The translations under genes were made by a program, and so were the position numbers. This document shows, piece by piece, positions 1 through 8,775 of a DNA stretch of 64,000 bases. Source of the DNA: Pseudonocardia acidicola (lineage in GTDB: Bacteria; Actinomycetota; Actinomycetes; Mycobacteriales; Pseudonocardiaceae). Under the pieces are notes generated by a model. That model did no database searches and had not been told where the DNA came from. It saw only the letters and a list, made by a program, of their open reading frames with translations. The DNA is taken from the NCBI RefSeq assembly GCF_012911935.1, contig NZ_JAAXLA010000019.1, positions 1 to 64,000 on the forward strand, read 5' to 3'. Numbering within the stretch: position 1 is the stretch's first letter; each line of letters begins with the position of its first letter.

Positions 1-86
1 CCCCTCCGCAGGCCCTGCCGACGGCCCAGGACGCCCCGAAGGACCCGACCCGCACCACTCAGTCGGGTCGCGCCGACACCGCGTAG
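1..86 (+). CDS. tatA: TatA, C-terminal tail (partial, 5' end outside window)
   Basis: The frame beginning at base 3 is open and ends at a TAG at 84-86. It encodes a hydrophilic tail rich in Pro, Thr, Gln, Asp and Lys and ending in RADTA. Only this tail is visible, so the call rests on position: it lies 12 nt before tatC, and actinobacteria usually carry tatA directly upstream of tatC. TatA tails are typically long, acidic or Pro-rich and poorly conserved. TatA would form the pore of the twin-arginine export system in the membrane. The upstream sequence is needed to confirm it. Confidence 0.65.
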   Translation, partial: PPQALPTAQDAPKDPTRTTQSGRADTA

Positions 87-98
87 TAGCGTTTCCCC

Positions 99-1082
99 GT
101 GGCCAAGCTGTTCGGCGGCCTCGGACGCCGGAACCGTCGGGGGAAGTCCCCCGACGGCACCATGACGCTCATCGAGCACCTCTACGAGCTGCGTAACCGG
201 CTCGCGATCTCGCTCGCCGCCATCGTCGTCACCACGATCTTCGGCTACATCTGGTTCGAGGTCGCGCTGTTCCACCTGCCGAGCCTGGGCCAACTGCTCA
301 AGTCGCCGTACTGCTCGCTGCCGGCGTCGTCGCGCGCGGTGTTCACCGCGGACGGCTCGTGCACGCTGCTCGGTACCGGTCCGTTCGACCAGTTCACGCT
401 GCGGCTCAAGGTGGGGGCCACGGCCGGTGTCGTGCTCGCCTGCCCGGTGTGGCTCTATCAGCTCTGGGGCTTCATCACCCCGGGGCTGTACGCCAAGGAA
501 CGCCGCTTCGCGCTGACGTTCGTCTCGATCGCCGCGGTGCTGTTCGTGGCGGGTGCGGTGCTGGCGTTCCTCGTCGTCTCCCAGGGGCTGTCGTTCCTGT
601 TGACGATCGGCAGCACAGTGCAGACCACCGCGTTGTCCGGCGATGCGTACTTCGGGTTCGTCATCGCCCTGTTGTTGATCTTCGGGGTGAGCTTCGAACT
701 GCCGTTGCTGGTGGTCATGCTCAACCGGGTCGGCATCGTCTCCTACGAACGGCTGCGCAAGTCGCGGCGCGGCCTGATCTTCGGGTTGTTCGTGTTCGCG
801 GCGATCGCGACGCCCGGCCAGGATCCGATCTCGATGACCGCGCTGGCGGCGGCGCTGACGATCCTGTTCGAGATCGCGATCCAGATGGCCCGGCTGCACG
901 ACCGCAGCAAGGCCCGCAAGCGCGCCGCGGAGGGCTGGGACGACTGGGATCCCGACCAGCCCTCGCCGATCGACACCGCGCCGAGCCGGCTGGACTCCAG
1001 CCCGACCCGCATCGAGCCGTCGCCGATCGACACCACCCCGGCCCCTGAGGTCGCCGCCCGCCGTCTGGACGACGTCACCTGA
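99..1082 (+). CDS. tatC: Sec-independent protein translocase TatC
   Basis: TatC is the membrane receptor for twin-arginine signal peptides and carries folded proteins across the cytoplasmic membrane together with TatA. The 327-residue product has the family layout. A cytoplasmic N-terminus carries the conserved [12 protein letters not shown] block near residues 24-35. Six hydrophobic segments follow, and the [16 protein letters not shown] loop lies near residue 115. After about residue 275 comes an Asp/Pro-rich cytoplasmic tail containing the hexapeptide PSPIDT twice. The GTG start at 99 follows the tatA stop closely, so the two are probably co-transcribed. helY follows after 80 nt, the same order as in mycobacteria. 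Confidence 0.95.
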   Translation: MAKLFGGLGRRNRRGKSPDGTMTLIEHLYELRNRLAISLAAIVVTTIFGYIWFEVALFHLPSLGQLLKSPYCSLPASSRAVFTADGSCTLLGTGPFDQFTLRLKVGATAGVVLACPVWLYQLWGFITPGLYAKERRFALTFVSIAAVLFVAGAVLAFLVVSQGLSFLLTIGSTVQTTALSGDAYFGFVIALLLIFGVSFELPLLVVMLNRVGIVSYERLRKSRRGLIFGLFVFAAIATPGQDPISMTALAAALTILFEIAIQMARLHDRSKARKRAAEGWDDWDPDQPSPIDTAPSRLDSSPTRIEPSPIDTTPAPEVAARRLDDVT

Positions 1083-1162
1083 CGCCGGAGCGCGCCCCTT
1101 CCGGTGCGACACGTGACGGGTATGACAGGTCCCGATTCGGCGGATGTGGAAGCCTGGACGAC

Positions 1163-3922
1163 GTGGCCAGCAGTCCTCCGGCTCCCGCGCAGGCCTACGC
1201 CGCCGCGAAAGCCCGCGTCGCCCGCCCCCGGTTGACCGAGTTCGCCGGCAGCCTGCCCTTCGATCTCGACGACTTCCAGCGCGCCGCCTGCAACGCGCTC
1301 GAGGACGGTCACGGGGTCCTGGTGTGCGCGCCCACCGGCGCGGGCAAGACCGTCGTCGGCGAGTTCGCGGTCCACCTGGCTTTCGCCCAGGGGCTCAAGT
1401 GCTTCTACACGACGCCGATCAAGGCGCTGTCGAACCAGAAGTACGCCGACCTCGTCGAGCGCTACGGCAGCGACGCCGTCGGCCTGCTCACCGGCGACAC
1501 CAGCGTCAACGGCGACGCCCAGGTGGTCGTGATGACCACCGAGGTGCTCCGGAACATGATCTATGCGGAGTCGTCGGCGCTGGAGCACCTCGGCTACGTC
1601 GTGATGGACGAGGTGCACTACCTGGCCGATCCGTTCCGCGGCGCGGTGTGGGAGGAGGTCATCCTCCAGCTCCCCGAGCACGTCGCCCTGGTCAGCCTGT
1701 CGGCGACGGTGAGCAACGCGGAGGAGTTCGGCGACTGGCTGGTCACCGTGCGCGGCGACACCACCGTCGTCGTCGACGAGCACCGGCCGGTGCCGCTGTG
1801 GCAGCACATGATGGTCGGCAACCGGATGCTCGACCTGTTCGCCGGCGAGGATGCCGCCGGTGAGCTGCAGGTCGACCCGGACCTGGTGCGCCACACCCAG
1901 GAGTTGGACCGGCAGAGCGCGATGGCGGGCTGGGACCGTGGCGGCCGCGGCCGCGGACGGTCCGGGCCGCCGCGGCGCGGCGGCGGCTACCGCCCGCCGT
2001 CACGGATCACCGTGATCGACCGGCTGGACCGGGAGGGGCTGCTCCCGGCGATCACCTTCGTGTTCAGCCGGGCGGGCTGCGACGCCGCCGTCGGCCAGTG
2101 CGTTCGGTCCGGGCTGCGGCTCACCACCGACGCCGAGGTCGCCGAGATCCGGCGCATCGTGGAGAAGCACACCGGCGATCTGCCGCAGGCCGACCTCGGT
2201 GTGCTGGGCTACTGGGAATGGCGCGAGGCGCTCGAGCGGGGCATCGCCGCGCACCATGCCGGGCTGCTGCCCGCGTTCAAGGAGACCGTCGAGGAGCTGT
2301 TCGTCAAGGGCCTGGTGCGCTGCGTGTTCGCCACCGAGACCCTCGCCCTCGGGATCAACATGCCGGCCCGCACCGTCGTGCTGGAGCGGCTCGTCAAGTT
2401 CAACGGCGAGTCGCTCGCCGAGCTGACACCGGGGGAGTACACCCAGCTCACCGGCCGGGCCGGGCGCCGCGGCATCGACATCGAGGGGCACGCCGTCGTC
2501 ATCTGGCAACCCGGCGTGGACCCGGTCAAGGTCGCCGGTCTCGCCTCCACGCGCACCTACCCGCTGCGCAGCTCGTTCCGGCCCGGCTACAACATGGCCG
2601 TCAACCTGGTCGGACGCCTCGGTGTGGCCGCCGCCCGCGAGCTGCTGGAGCAGTCGTTCGGCCAGTTCCAGGCCGACCGCTCGGTCGTCGGGCTGTCCCG
2701 GCGCATCGAACGCAACGAGGAGGCCCTGGCCGGGTACGCGGAGTCGATGCGTTGCCACCTCGGTGACTTCACCGAGTACGCCGGGTTGCGCCGTCGGGTC
2801 TCCGAGCGGGAGAAGATGCTGAGCCGCCAGGGCGTCGCCGACCGCCGCCAGGCCGCGGCCGACTCGCTGCGGGCGCTGCGCCCCGGTGACGTCATCGCGG
2901 TGCCGGGCGGGCGGCGCTCCGGCCTGGCCGTGGTCATCGACCCGGGGGCCGGCCCCGACGGCGACCCGCGCCCGCTGATCGTCTCCGAGGACCGCTGGTC
3001 CGGCCGGCTGTCCGCGTCCGACTTCCCGACCCCGGTGGAGCCGCTGGGGCGGATGCGGTTGCCGCGGCGGGTGGACCACCGCTCGCCGCAGGCCCGCCGC
3101 GACCTGGCGTCGTCGCTGCGCAACACGGGTTTCCGGGCCCCGGCCCCGCAACGGCGGCGTACCCGCGGGTGCGCCGTCGATGACCCGGAGCTGGCCACGT
3201 TGCGCCGGGCGCTGCGCGCGCATCCCTGCCACGGCTGCACCGACCGGGAAGCGCACGCCCGCTGGGGCGACCGCTACAACCGGCTGGAGCGCGACACCGA
3301 GCAGCTGCGCCAGAAGGTCCGGGCCACCACGCACTCGCTGGCCCGCGCGTTCGACCGGATCCGGGCGCTGCTGGCCGAGCGCGGGTACCTCGACGGCGAG
3401 GAGGTCACCGCGCACGGAGAGCGGCTGGCCCGGCTGTGGGGCGAGTCGGATCTGCTCGCCGCGGAGTGCCTGCGCCACGGCGTCTGGGAGGGCCTCGAGC
3501 CGGCGGAGCTGGCGGCGGTGGCGTCCGCGCTGGTCTACGAGGCGCGCCGGGACACCGGACCGGTGCCCCGGGTGCCGAGCGGGCCGGTGTCCGAGGCGCT
3601 CGCCGCGACGGTGCGGATCTGGTCCGAGCTGGAGGCCGACGAGCGCCGGCACAAGGTCGACCGGACCCGCGAGCCCGATCTCGGGTTCGCCTGGCCGATG
3701 CACCGCTGGGCCCGCGGCGAGTCGCTGGCCCAGGTGCTGGCCGCCGCCGAACAGAACGGCCACGAACTCTCCGCCGGGGACTTCGTCCGCTGGTGCCGGC
3801 AGGTGCTCGACCTGCTCGACCAGGTCGCCGGGGTGGCCGGGCGGTCGACGCCGGTCGGCCGGGCCGCGATGCAGGCCGGGGCCGCGATCCGGCGCGGCGT
3901 GGTCGCCGTCGGTGCGGTGTGA
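1163..3922 (+). CDS. helY: Ski2/Mtr4-like DEAD/DEAH-box RNA helicase HelY
   Basis: This is an ATP-dependent superfamily 2 helicase of the Ski2 group, which in actinobacteria is probably involved in RNA processing or decay. The Walker A motif APTGAGKT lies at residues 56-63 and the DEVH box at 149-152. Motif VI (QLTGRAGRRG) is near residue 430, and a C-terminal Ski2-type helical domain includes a Cys-containing AHPCHGC segment near 690. At 919 residues it matches mycobacterial HelY. An Arg/Gly-rich insert lies near residues 255-275, between the two RecA-like domains. The GTG start gives the N-terminus expected for the family. Its position after tatC is conserved in mycobacteria. Confidence 0.93.
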   Translation: MASSPPAPAQAYAAAKARVARPRLTEFAGSLPFDLDDFQRAACNALEDGHGVLVCAPTGAGKTVVGEFAVHLAFAQGLKCFYTTPIKALSNQKYADLVERYGSDAVGLLTGDTSVNGDAQVVVMTTEVLRNMIYAESSALEHLGYVVMDEVHYLADPFRGAVWEEVILQLPEHVALVSLSATVSNAEEFGDWLVTVRGDTTVVVDEHRPVPLWQHMMVGNRMLDLFAGEDAAGELQVDPDLVRHTQELDRQSAMAGWDRGGRGRGRSGPPRRGGGYRPPSRITVIDRLDREGLLPAITFVFSRAGCDAAVGQCVRSGLRLTTDAEVAEIRRIVEKHTGDLPQADLGVLGYWEWREALERGIAAHHAGLLPAFKETVEELFVKGLVRCVFATETLALGINMPARTVVLERLVKFNGESLAELTPGEYTQLTGRAGRRGIDIEGHAVVIWQPGVDPVKVAGLASTRTYPLRSSFRPGYNMAVNLVGRLGVAAARELLEQSFGQFQADRSVVGLSRRIERNEEALAGYAESMRCHLGDFTEYAGLRRRVSEREKMLSRQGVADRRQAAADSLRALRPGDVIAVPGGRRSGLAVVIDPGAGPDGDPRPLIVSEDRWSGRLSASDFPTPVEPLGRMRLPRRVDHRSPQARRDLASSLRNTGFRAPAPQRRRTRGCAVDDPELATLRRALRAHPCHGCTDREAHARWGDRYNRLERDTEQLRQKVRATTHSLARAFDRIRALLAERGYLDGEEVTAHGERLARLWGESDLLAAECLRHGVWEGLEPAELAAVASALVYEARRDTGPVPRVPSGPVSEALAATVRIWSELEADERRHKVDRTREPDLGFAWPMHRWARGESLAQVLAAAEQNGHELSAGDFVRWCRQVLDLLDQVAGVAGRSTPVGRAAMQAGAAIRRGVVAVGAV

Positions 3923-4066
3923 GGCCATGGTCGGCACGCACCACACGCACCCCTGTCCGTGCCGGGATGGCGACCCGATGTGGGGGGCGGCCGTCCCGGT
4001 TCCACCCCCAAGCAGATGGTCGCTGTGCTTTGATCGCCGCACCATCAGGCACGAGGAAGGTCGGCG

Positions 4067-4714
4067 ATGAGCACGCCCCAGGGCTCGAACCCCCCGCACG
4101 GCAACTCTCCGGACCAGGGTGACGCCGGCGCTGCAGGGTCGCCGGACCAGCCCGCCGAGCAGCCCGTATGGGGTCAGCAGCCGGCCGGCGGCTGGGGGCA
4201 GCAGGCGGCCACCTGGAACCAGCAGGGCTGGGACCAGCAAGGCGGCCGGCAAGCCTGGCCGCAGCAGGGCTGGGGGCAGCCGCAGGCCGGCCAGCAGGCG
4301 TGGACCCAGCCCCAGGGGCAGGCATGGGGTCCGCAGCCGACCCCGCAGTGGGACCAGCAGAGCTGGGGCCCGCAGCCGACCCAGCAGACCGCCGCAGTGA
4401 GCAAGAAGCGCCTGCTTCCGTTGATCGTCGTCGCCGCAGCCGTCCTGGTGATCGCGGTGGTCGGGGTGCTCGGCTTCTGGAAGCCCGGTTTCTTCAACAC
4501 CCGAGTCTTCGACCAGACCGCACTGCAGAACGGCGTCCAGCAGGTCCTCACCCGCGACTACGGCCACGAGGTCAGCAACGTGAGCTGCGGGCAGAACATC
4601 GAGGTGACGACCGGGGCCACGTTCACCTGCGACGCGACCGTCGACGGCGAGCGGCTGAAGGTGCCGGTCAAGGTCACCAGCGACGACGGGCACTACGAGG
4701 TCGGCCGGGTCTGA
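4067..4714 (+). CDS. DUF4333 membrane protein with Gln/Trp-rich N-terminus
   Basis: Three parts are visible. Residues 1-105 are a low-complexity cytoplasmic region of imperfect W-x-Q/P-Q repeats rich in Gln, Trp, Gly and Pro. A single transmembrane helix spans about residues 115-135 after the KKR positive cluster. The rest is an extracytoplasmic DUF4333 domain with two cysteines (in VSCGQ and FTCDA), which is the usual disulphide-like pair of this actinobacterial domain. The ATG at 4067 follows a good ribosome-binding site (GAGGAAGG). The biochemical role is unknown. The domain occurs widely in actinobacterial secreted or membrane proteins of unknown function. Confidence 0.85.
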   Translation: MSTPQGSNPPHGNSPDQGDAGAAGSPDQPAEQPVWGQQPAGGWGQQAATWNQQGWDQQGGRQAWPQQGWGQPQAGQQAWTQPQGQAWGPQPTPQWDQQSWGPQPTQQTAAVSKKRLLPLIVVAAAVLVIAVVGVLGFWKPGFFNTRVFDQTALQNGVQQVLTRDYGHEVSNVSCGQNIEVTTGATFTCDATVDGERLKVPVKVTSDDGHYEVGRV

Positions 4715-4753
4715 GCGGCCCCGCACGACCGTGCGCATCGGCGTCGCCACCCT

Positions 4754-4775
4754 GGGCCCGAGGAGCTGCGGGCCC
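4754..4775 (+). terminator. Short hairpin after the DUF4333 gene
   Basis: The 7-bp arms GGGCCCG and CGGGCCC flank an 8-nt loop, 39 nt after the stop. No T-run follows, as is usual in this kind of genome. It is a weak candidate. Confidence 0.4.
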
Positions 4776-4826
4776 GCACACCCTGTTCGCCACCGCGATC
4801 CATCACGGCCCACTCACCGACGATGA

Positions 4827-5012
4827 ATGGGATCTGACGCAGGCGTCCTCGCCCCCGGCCGCACGATGGGCGTGCGCGAGGAGCGGTTCGGCTACGGGGT
4901 GGCCGGCCGTGCCCGCACCACCGCTGTCGCGCTCGGTCCCGCCGGGTGGCCCGACGGCGCCGACGCGCTGTTCGGGACCGCCGAGGCCCCGTGGTGCGGC
5001 ACGTTCTTCTGA
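4827..5012 (+). CDS. Possible small ORF of unknown function
   Basis: The 308-nt stretch between the DUF4333 gene and the exonuclease gene holds one open frame of 61 codons, with an internal ATG at 4866 as an alternative start. I recognise no family. The C-terminal half (from GVREERFGYG to APWCGTFF) has protein-like composition, but there is no ribosome-binding site before either start and no leaderless promoter pattern. It may be the remains of a longer gene. Convergent placement against the exonuclease gene adds no support. Confidence 0.25.
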   Translation: MGSDAGVLAPGRTMGVREERFGYGVAGRARTTAVALGPAGWPDGADALFGTAEAPWCGTFF

Positions 5013-5023
5013 GCGGACCGCAC

Positions 5024-5995
5024 TCAGCCGCGCAGCGCCGCGGTCAGCCGTTGCACCGACGTACCCAGACCCCAGCGCTCCGCGAGGGCGGCGAGCCGGT
5101 CGGGGTCGGCAGGTGCGGCGGGCAGCGCGTCGGCGCGGTCGAGCCGGACCGGGGCGTCGAGCGCCACCCGGACCACCGGCTCGACGACGGCGAGGTAATC
5201 GGCCGCGGCGGCCAGCTTGGCGCGCAGCGTGGCGGCCAGCCGGGAGTCGCCGCGGTCCTCGACGCCGGCGCGCAGCTCCGCCCACGAGTCGAACCGGGTG
5301 ACCAGCGTGGCGGCGGTCTTCGCGCCGACCCCGGGCACGCCGGGCAGCCCGTCGGAGGGATCGCCACGCAGCATCGCGAGCTCGGCGTACGCCTCCCCGG
5401 CCCGGGTCACCGGCACCCCGTACTTGGCCGCGACCTCCGCCGGCCCGAGCGTCTCGGCCTTCGCCAGCCCGCGCCCCACGTAGATCACGCGGACCGGGGT
5501 CGGCTCGTCGCGCACCACCTGCATCAGATCCCGGTCGCCGCTGACCACCTGCACCGGGTCCTCGCGCTCGGCGGCGGCGAGGGTCCCGATGACGTCGTCG
5601 GCCTCGTAGCCCTCGGCGCCCCCGGTCGCGATGCCGACCGCGTCGAGGACCTCCAGCAGCACGGGGACCTGCGGGGCGAGGGTGTCGGGTACCTGCTCGG
5701 GGATGCCCGCGGGTGCGGTGGCCGCGCTGTCGTCCTCGTTGCCCAGCACCCGGTGCGCCTTGTACGACGGCAGCGCCTGCACCCGGAACGCCGGCCGCCA
5801 GTCCAGGTCCAGGCACGCCACCAGCCGGGTCGGCCGCCGCTCGGCGACGAGCCGGGCGACCATGTCGCAGAAGCCACGGACGGCGTTGACCGGTGTCCCG
5901 TCCGGGGCGGTCACCGACTCCGGCACCCCGTAGTAGGCGCGGAAGTACAGGCTGGCGGCGTCCAGCAGCATCAACGACGGCGCAGGCGAGGTCAC
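5024..5995 (-). CDS. 5'-3' exonuclease (FEN/Pol I N-terminal family)
   Basis: The 323-residue product matches the stand-alone 5'-nuclease family related to the N-terminal domain of DNA polymerase I, which removes flaps and 5' ends during replication and repair. Visible features are the N-terminal [14 protein letters not shown] block with its metal-binding Asp, [10 protein letters not shown] with [29 protein letters not shown], and the helix-hairpin-helix [17 protein letters not shown]. tuberculosis has an equivalent stand-alone gene (Rv2090) at the same place between helY and the M24 peptidase gene. It reads from a GTG on the minus strand and is divergent from pepQ. Confidence 0.92.
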   Translation of the reverse strand: MTSPAPSLMLLDAASLYFRAYYGVPESVTAPDGTPVNAVRGFCDMVARLVAERRPTRLVACLDLDWRPAFRVQALPSYKAHRVLGNEDDSAATAPAGIPEQVPDTLAPQVPVLLEVLDAVGIATGGAEGYEADDVIGTLAAAEREDPVQVVSGDRDLMQVVRDEPTPVRVIYVGRGLAKAETLGPAEVAAKYGVPVTRAGEAYAELAMLRGDPSDGLPGVPGVGAKTAATLVTRFDSWAELRAGVEDRGDSRLAATLRAKLAAAADYLAVVEPVVRVALDAPVRLDRADALPAAPADPDRLAALAERWGLGTSVQRLTAALRG

Positions 5996-6072
5996 GGCGC
6001 CACAGCTTGCCAGGCCGGCCGCGGCCCGGCCGTTCGGGACCGGCCCGCGAGCGGCGCCGGACCGTGCGGGAA

Positions 6073-6078
6073 TACGCT
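6073..6078 (+). promoter_or_regulatory. -10 element (TACGCT) of a leaderless promoter
   Basis: TACGCT ends 6 nt before the ATG at 6085, so transcription would begin at or beside the start codon. No ribosome-binding site is present. Confidence 0.55.
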
Positions 6079-6084
6079 GCCGGC

Positions 6085-7212
6085 ATGACTTCGGCCGTCC
6101 CCACCGAGCTGCTCGCCGAACGCCTGCGCCGGGCCGGTGAGGTCGCCGCCGAACAGGGCGTCGACCTGATGCTGGTCACCCCGGGCACCGACCTGAAGTA
6201 CCTGATCGACGCCGACGGGGAGTCGCACGAGCGGCTCACCTGCCTGGTGCTGCCCGCCGTCGGGCACCTGGCCCCGCCGGCACTCGTCGTGCCCCGGCTG
6301 GAGGCCCCCGGGCTCGCCGGGCTGCCGCTGGACGAACTCGGCGTCGAGGTCGTCACCTGGACCGACGGCGAGGACCCGTACCTGCTGGTCAGTGACCTGG
6401 CGGGCGGGCCGACCCGGATCGCGGTGGCCGACGAGATGCCGGCGCGGCACGTGCTCGGGCTGCGCGACGCGTTCGCGGGCGTGACCCAGACGCTGGCCGG
6501 CCCGGTGATCCGCGAGCTGCGGATGCGCAAGGACGCCGCCGAGATCGCGCAGCTGCGCGCGGCCGGGGCGGCGATCGACCGGGTGCACGCGCGGATGGGC
6601 GAGTTCCTCAAGGTCGGGCGCACCGAGGCGCAGGTCGGTGCGGACATCGCGGCCGCCATCGTGGAGGAGGGCCACACCTCCGCCGCGTTCGTCATCGTCG
6701 GCTCCGGGCCCAACGGAGCCAGCCCGCACCACGACGTCTCCGACCGGGTGATCGAGAGCGGCGACGTCGTCGTGGTCGACATCGGCGGCCCGCTGCCCGG
6801 CGGCTACTACTCCGACAGCACCCGCACCTACGCGGTCGGCGCCGAGCCGTCGGCCGAGGTGCGCGAGACCTACGCGGTGCTGCAGGCCGCCCAGGAGCGT
6901 GCCGTGCAGGCCGTCCGGCCCGGAGCGACCGCCGAGGACATCGACGCCGCCGCCCGGGAGCCGATCACCGCTGCCGGGTTCGGGCCGCAGTTCGTGCACC
7001 GCACCGGGCACGGCATCGGGCTCGACGTGCACGAGGAGCCCTACGTCGTCGGCGGCAACACCCTGCCGCTGGAGCCGGGCATGGCGTTCAGCGTGGAGCC
7101 GGGCATCTACCTCGACGGGCAGTGGGGCGCCCGGATCGAGGACATCGTCGTGGTGACGGAGACCGGCGTGGAACGCCTGAACAACCGCCCCCGCAACCTC
7201 ACCGTCCTGTAG
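6085..7212 (+). CDS. pepQ: M24 family Xaa-Pro dipeptidase
   Basis: This 375-residue cytoplasmic metallopeptidase splits dipeptides with a C-terminal proline. The N-terminal creatinase-like domain runs to about residue 150. The C-terminal pita-bread domain holds the dinuclear metal ligands: Asp in VVVDIGG, Asp in YSDSTRTY, His in RTGHGIG, Glu in SVEPGIY and Glu in ARIEDIV. The open frame extends upstream to 5893, but the ATG at 6085 begins the conserved protein and has a leaderless -10 element. In mycobacteria the homologue (Rv2089c, called pepE there) lies beside the same exonuclease. Confidence 0.93.
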   Translation: MTSAVPTELLAERLRRAGEVAAEQGVDLMLVTPGTDLKYLIDADGESHERLTCLVLPAVGHLAPPALVVPRLEAPGLAGLPLDELGVEVVTWTDGEDPYLLVSDLAGGPTRIAVADEMPARHVLGLRDAFAGVTQTLAGPVIRELRMRKDAAEIAQLRAAGAAIDRVHARMGEFLKVGRTEAQVGADIAAAIVEEGHTSAAFVIVGSGPNGASPHHDVSDRVIESGDVVVVDIGGPLPGGYYSDSTRTYAVGAEPSAEVRETYAVLQAAQERAVQAVRPGATAEDIDAAAREPITAAGFGPQFVHRTGHGIGLDVHEEPYVVGGNTLPLEPGMAFSVEPGIYLDGQWGARIEDIVVVTETGVERLNNRPRNLTVL

Positions 7213-7220
7213 CGCCCGCC

Positions 7221-7245
7221 GCCCACCCCGCGGCGTGGGGTGGGC
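7221..7245. terminator. Bidirectional hairpin between convergent genes
   Basis: Perfect 9-bp arms (GCCCACCCC and GGGGTGGGC) with a 7-nt loop fill the 37-nt gap between pepQ and the SGNH hydrolase gene, so the hairpin can serve both. Confidence 0.7.
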
Positions 7246-7249
7246 ACGC

Positions 7250-8353
7250 TCAGGCGGCTGCCGGGGTCGGTGCGGGCGTCACGGAGTGCAGCTTGCCGTC
7301 CGCGCCGACCAGGCAGGCCGCGCGCTGGACGCCGGCGCGGACGAACTCGCCCAGGCAGCCGCCGATCTGCTCGTGCCCGGCGGCGTTCGGGTGGAACGAC
7401 TCCTGGAACAGGTGGAAACCGATCGCGTCGAGCTTGCCGTACACCAGCGCCTGCGGGTCGACGGTGATCCGCCGCTGCCACTCCGCGGAGTGGCCGGTCC
7501 GGCTGCACGCCTCGTGGCCCTCGGTGGCCCGGGACAGGTCGAGGAACCGGACGCCGGTGCGCTCGGCGACGCCGCGCAGCGTGTCGGACAGCGCCGGGAA
7601 CAGCACGGTGCGGCCCCAGCCGGCGTCGGCCCGGCTGAACGGACAGCCCTCGACGCCGTGCAGCGGGCCCATCGTCTCCGTGACCGGGGAGGCGTAGGAC
7701 GCGAGCACGAACGCGTAGGCGTCGTCGGCATATCCGGCCCGGCGCATCGCCGTCCGGACGTCGCCCACCGCGGCCTCGACCTTCGGCGCCAGCGCCGCCA
7801 TCCGGCCCGCCACGGTGGGGCCGAGGGTGTCGCGGCAGGGCCCGATGGTCGGGTCGAGGAACGTGCGGATGCAGGCGATCCCGATCGCCGTGAGCTCGGC
7901 GTCGTCGTTCGCACCGATCTGCAGCGTCACCACGGTGACCCGGTAACGGGTGGCCACGCCGATCAGCCGGGCGGCCTGCGAACCCTCGGTGTAGTGCGTC
8001 GCCGTGCCGAACCGGACGTCGCTCGTGTCGGCGCCGGAGCAGGCGAGGTTGACCGCCTCGTCGGCCAGGCCGGCGCGGTACACGTACGCGGCCGGCGAGC
8101 GGTGGCACCAGTCGCCGTTCTCCCCGCGGGTGCCGGGTTCGTAGCCGTCGGCGCCCTCCCCGGAGGCCGCACTGTCACCCAGGGCGACGACGGCGGTGGG
8201 CCGGGTGTCCGCGGCCGGTGCGGCGGGCTGCGCCGCCGCGGGTGCGGCGCCGAGCACCGCGATCGTGATCGCGGCACCGAGGACGGGGAGCAGGCGGCTG
8301 GAGAGCGGCACGGCGGCGACGTTGCCAGCTCGGGGAGCCGCTGACCAGGACAT
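7250..8353 (-). CDS. Secreted SGNH/GDSL-family hydrolase (lipase/esterase type)
   Basis: This is a predicted exported serine hydrolase of 367 residues. A hydrophobic signal region (LLPVLGAAITIAVLGAA) ends at an AAA-Q type cleavage site near residue 41. SGNH blocks follow: GDSAASGEG with the nucleophile Ser, a central GAND block with the Asn, and a C-terminal SFHPN block with the catalytic His. Six or more cysteines suggest disulphides after export. An internal GTG at 8311 would give a tighter signal peptide and is a possible true start. The substrate is unknown; related actinobacterial enzymes hydrolyse acyl esters. Confidence 0.85.
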   Translation of the reverse strand: MSWSAAPRAGNVAAVPLSSRLLPVLGAAITIAVLGAAPAAAQPAAPAADTRPTAVVALGDSAASGEGADGYEPGTRGENGDWCHRSPAAYVYRAGLADEAVNLACSGADTSDVRFGTATHYTEGSQAARLIGVATRYRVTVVTLQIGANDDAELTAIGIACIRTFLDPTIGPCRDTLGPTVAGRMAALAPKVEAAVGDVRTAMRRAGYADDAYAFVLASYASPVTETMGPLHGVEGCPFSRADAGWGRTVLFPALSDTLRGVAERTGVRFLDLSRATEGHEACSRTGHSAEWQRRITVDPQALVYGKLDAIGFHLFQESFHPNAAGHEQIGGCLGEFVRAGVQRAACLVGADGKLHSVTPAPTPAAA

Positions 8354-8562
8354 TCACCGCCTACTGTGGATAACTTGCGCAGCCGCACCGCGAGGAGCAA
8401 CCGGGCATCACCGAGCGCGACCGAAGATCATCCGTTAGGCGCAACGGCGTCCCCTCCGGGGAACCCCGAGATCATCTCCGGGCGTTCACCGAGGACAGGC
8501 TCTCCTGCAGACGGGAGAGTGGACCGCAGCGGCGAGATCCGCCGCGCAGGAAGGAGCCATCG

Positions 8563-8751
8563 GTGGCATCGACCCTCACCCGTCCCCGGCACGGGAAGGT
8601 CATCGCCGGCGTCTGCGCCGGCATCGCGGAGCGTTTCGGCTGGAGCCCCAACCTGCTTCGGCTGCTGTTCCTGCTGTCCTGCCTGCTGCCCGGTCCACAG
8701 TTCGTCGTCTACATCGTGCTGTGGGTGCTCATGCCCAGGCGGCCCTACTGA
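8563..8751 (+). CDS. PspC-domain small membrane protein
   Basis: The 62-residue protein consists of one PspC domain: the GKVIAGVCAGIAERFGWSPNLLRLLF block, then a transmembrane segment ending at the PRRPY terminus. PspC domains sense or respond to envelope stress in several bacteria, but in short actinobacterial versions like this the role is not known. The GTG start is supported by a strong AGGAAGGAG ribosome-binding site about 8 nt upstream. The amidohydrolase gene begins 24 nt after the stop and may be co-transcribed. Confidence 0.88.
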   Translation: MASTLTRPRHGKVIAGVCAGIAERFGWSPNLLRLLFLLSCLLPGPQFVVYIVLWVLMPRRPY

Positions 8752-8775
8752 TCCGGGTGCGATAGACCTGGGCCG

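Noticed and set aside
2000..4813. 937-codon open frame antisense to helY and the DUF4333 gene
   Set aside because: The plus-strand genes have clear family motifs. The minus frame is a high-GC shadow with repetitive Arg/Gly/Pro/Ala/Val composition and no domain.
5893..6084. N-terminal extension of the M24 peptidase frame
   Set aside because: The 64 extra residues are Arg/Ser/Pro-rich and antisense to the exonuclease start. The conserved protein begins at 6085 with a leaderless promoter.
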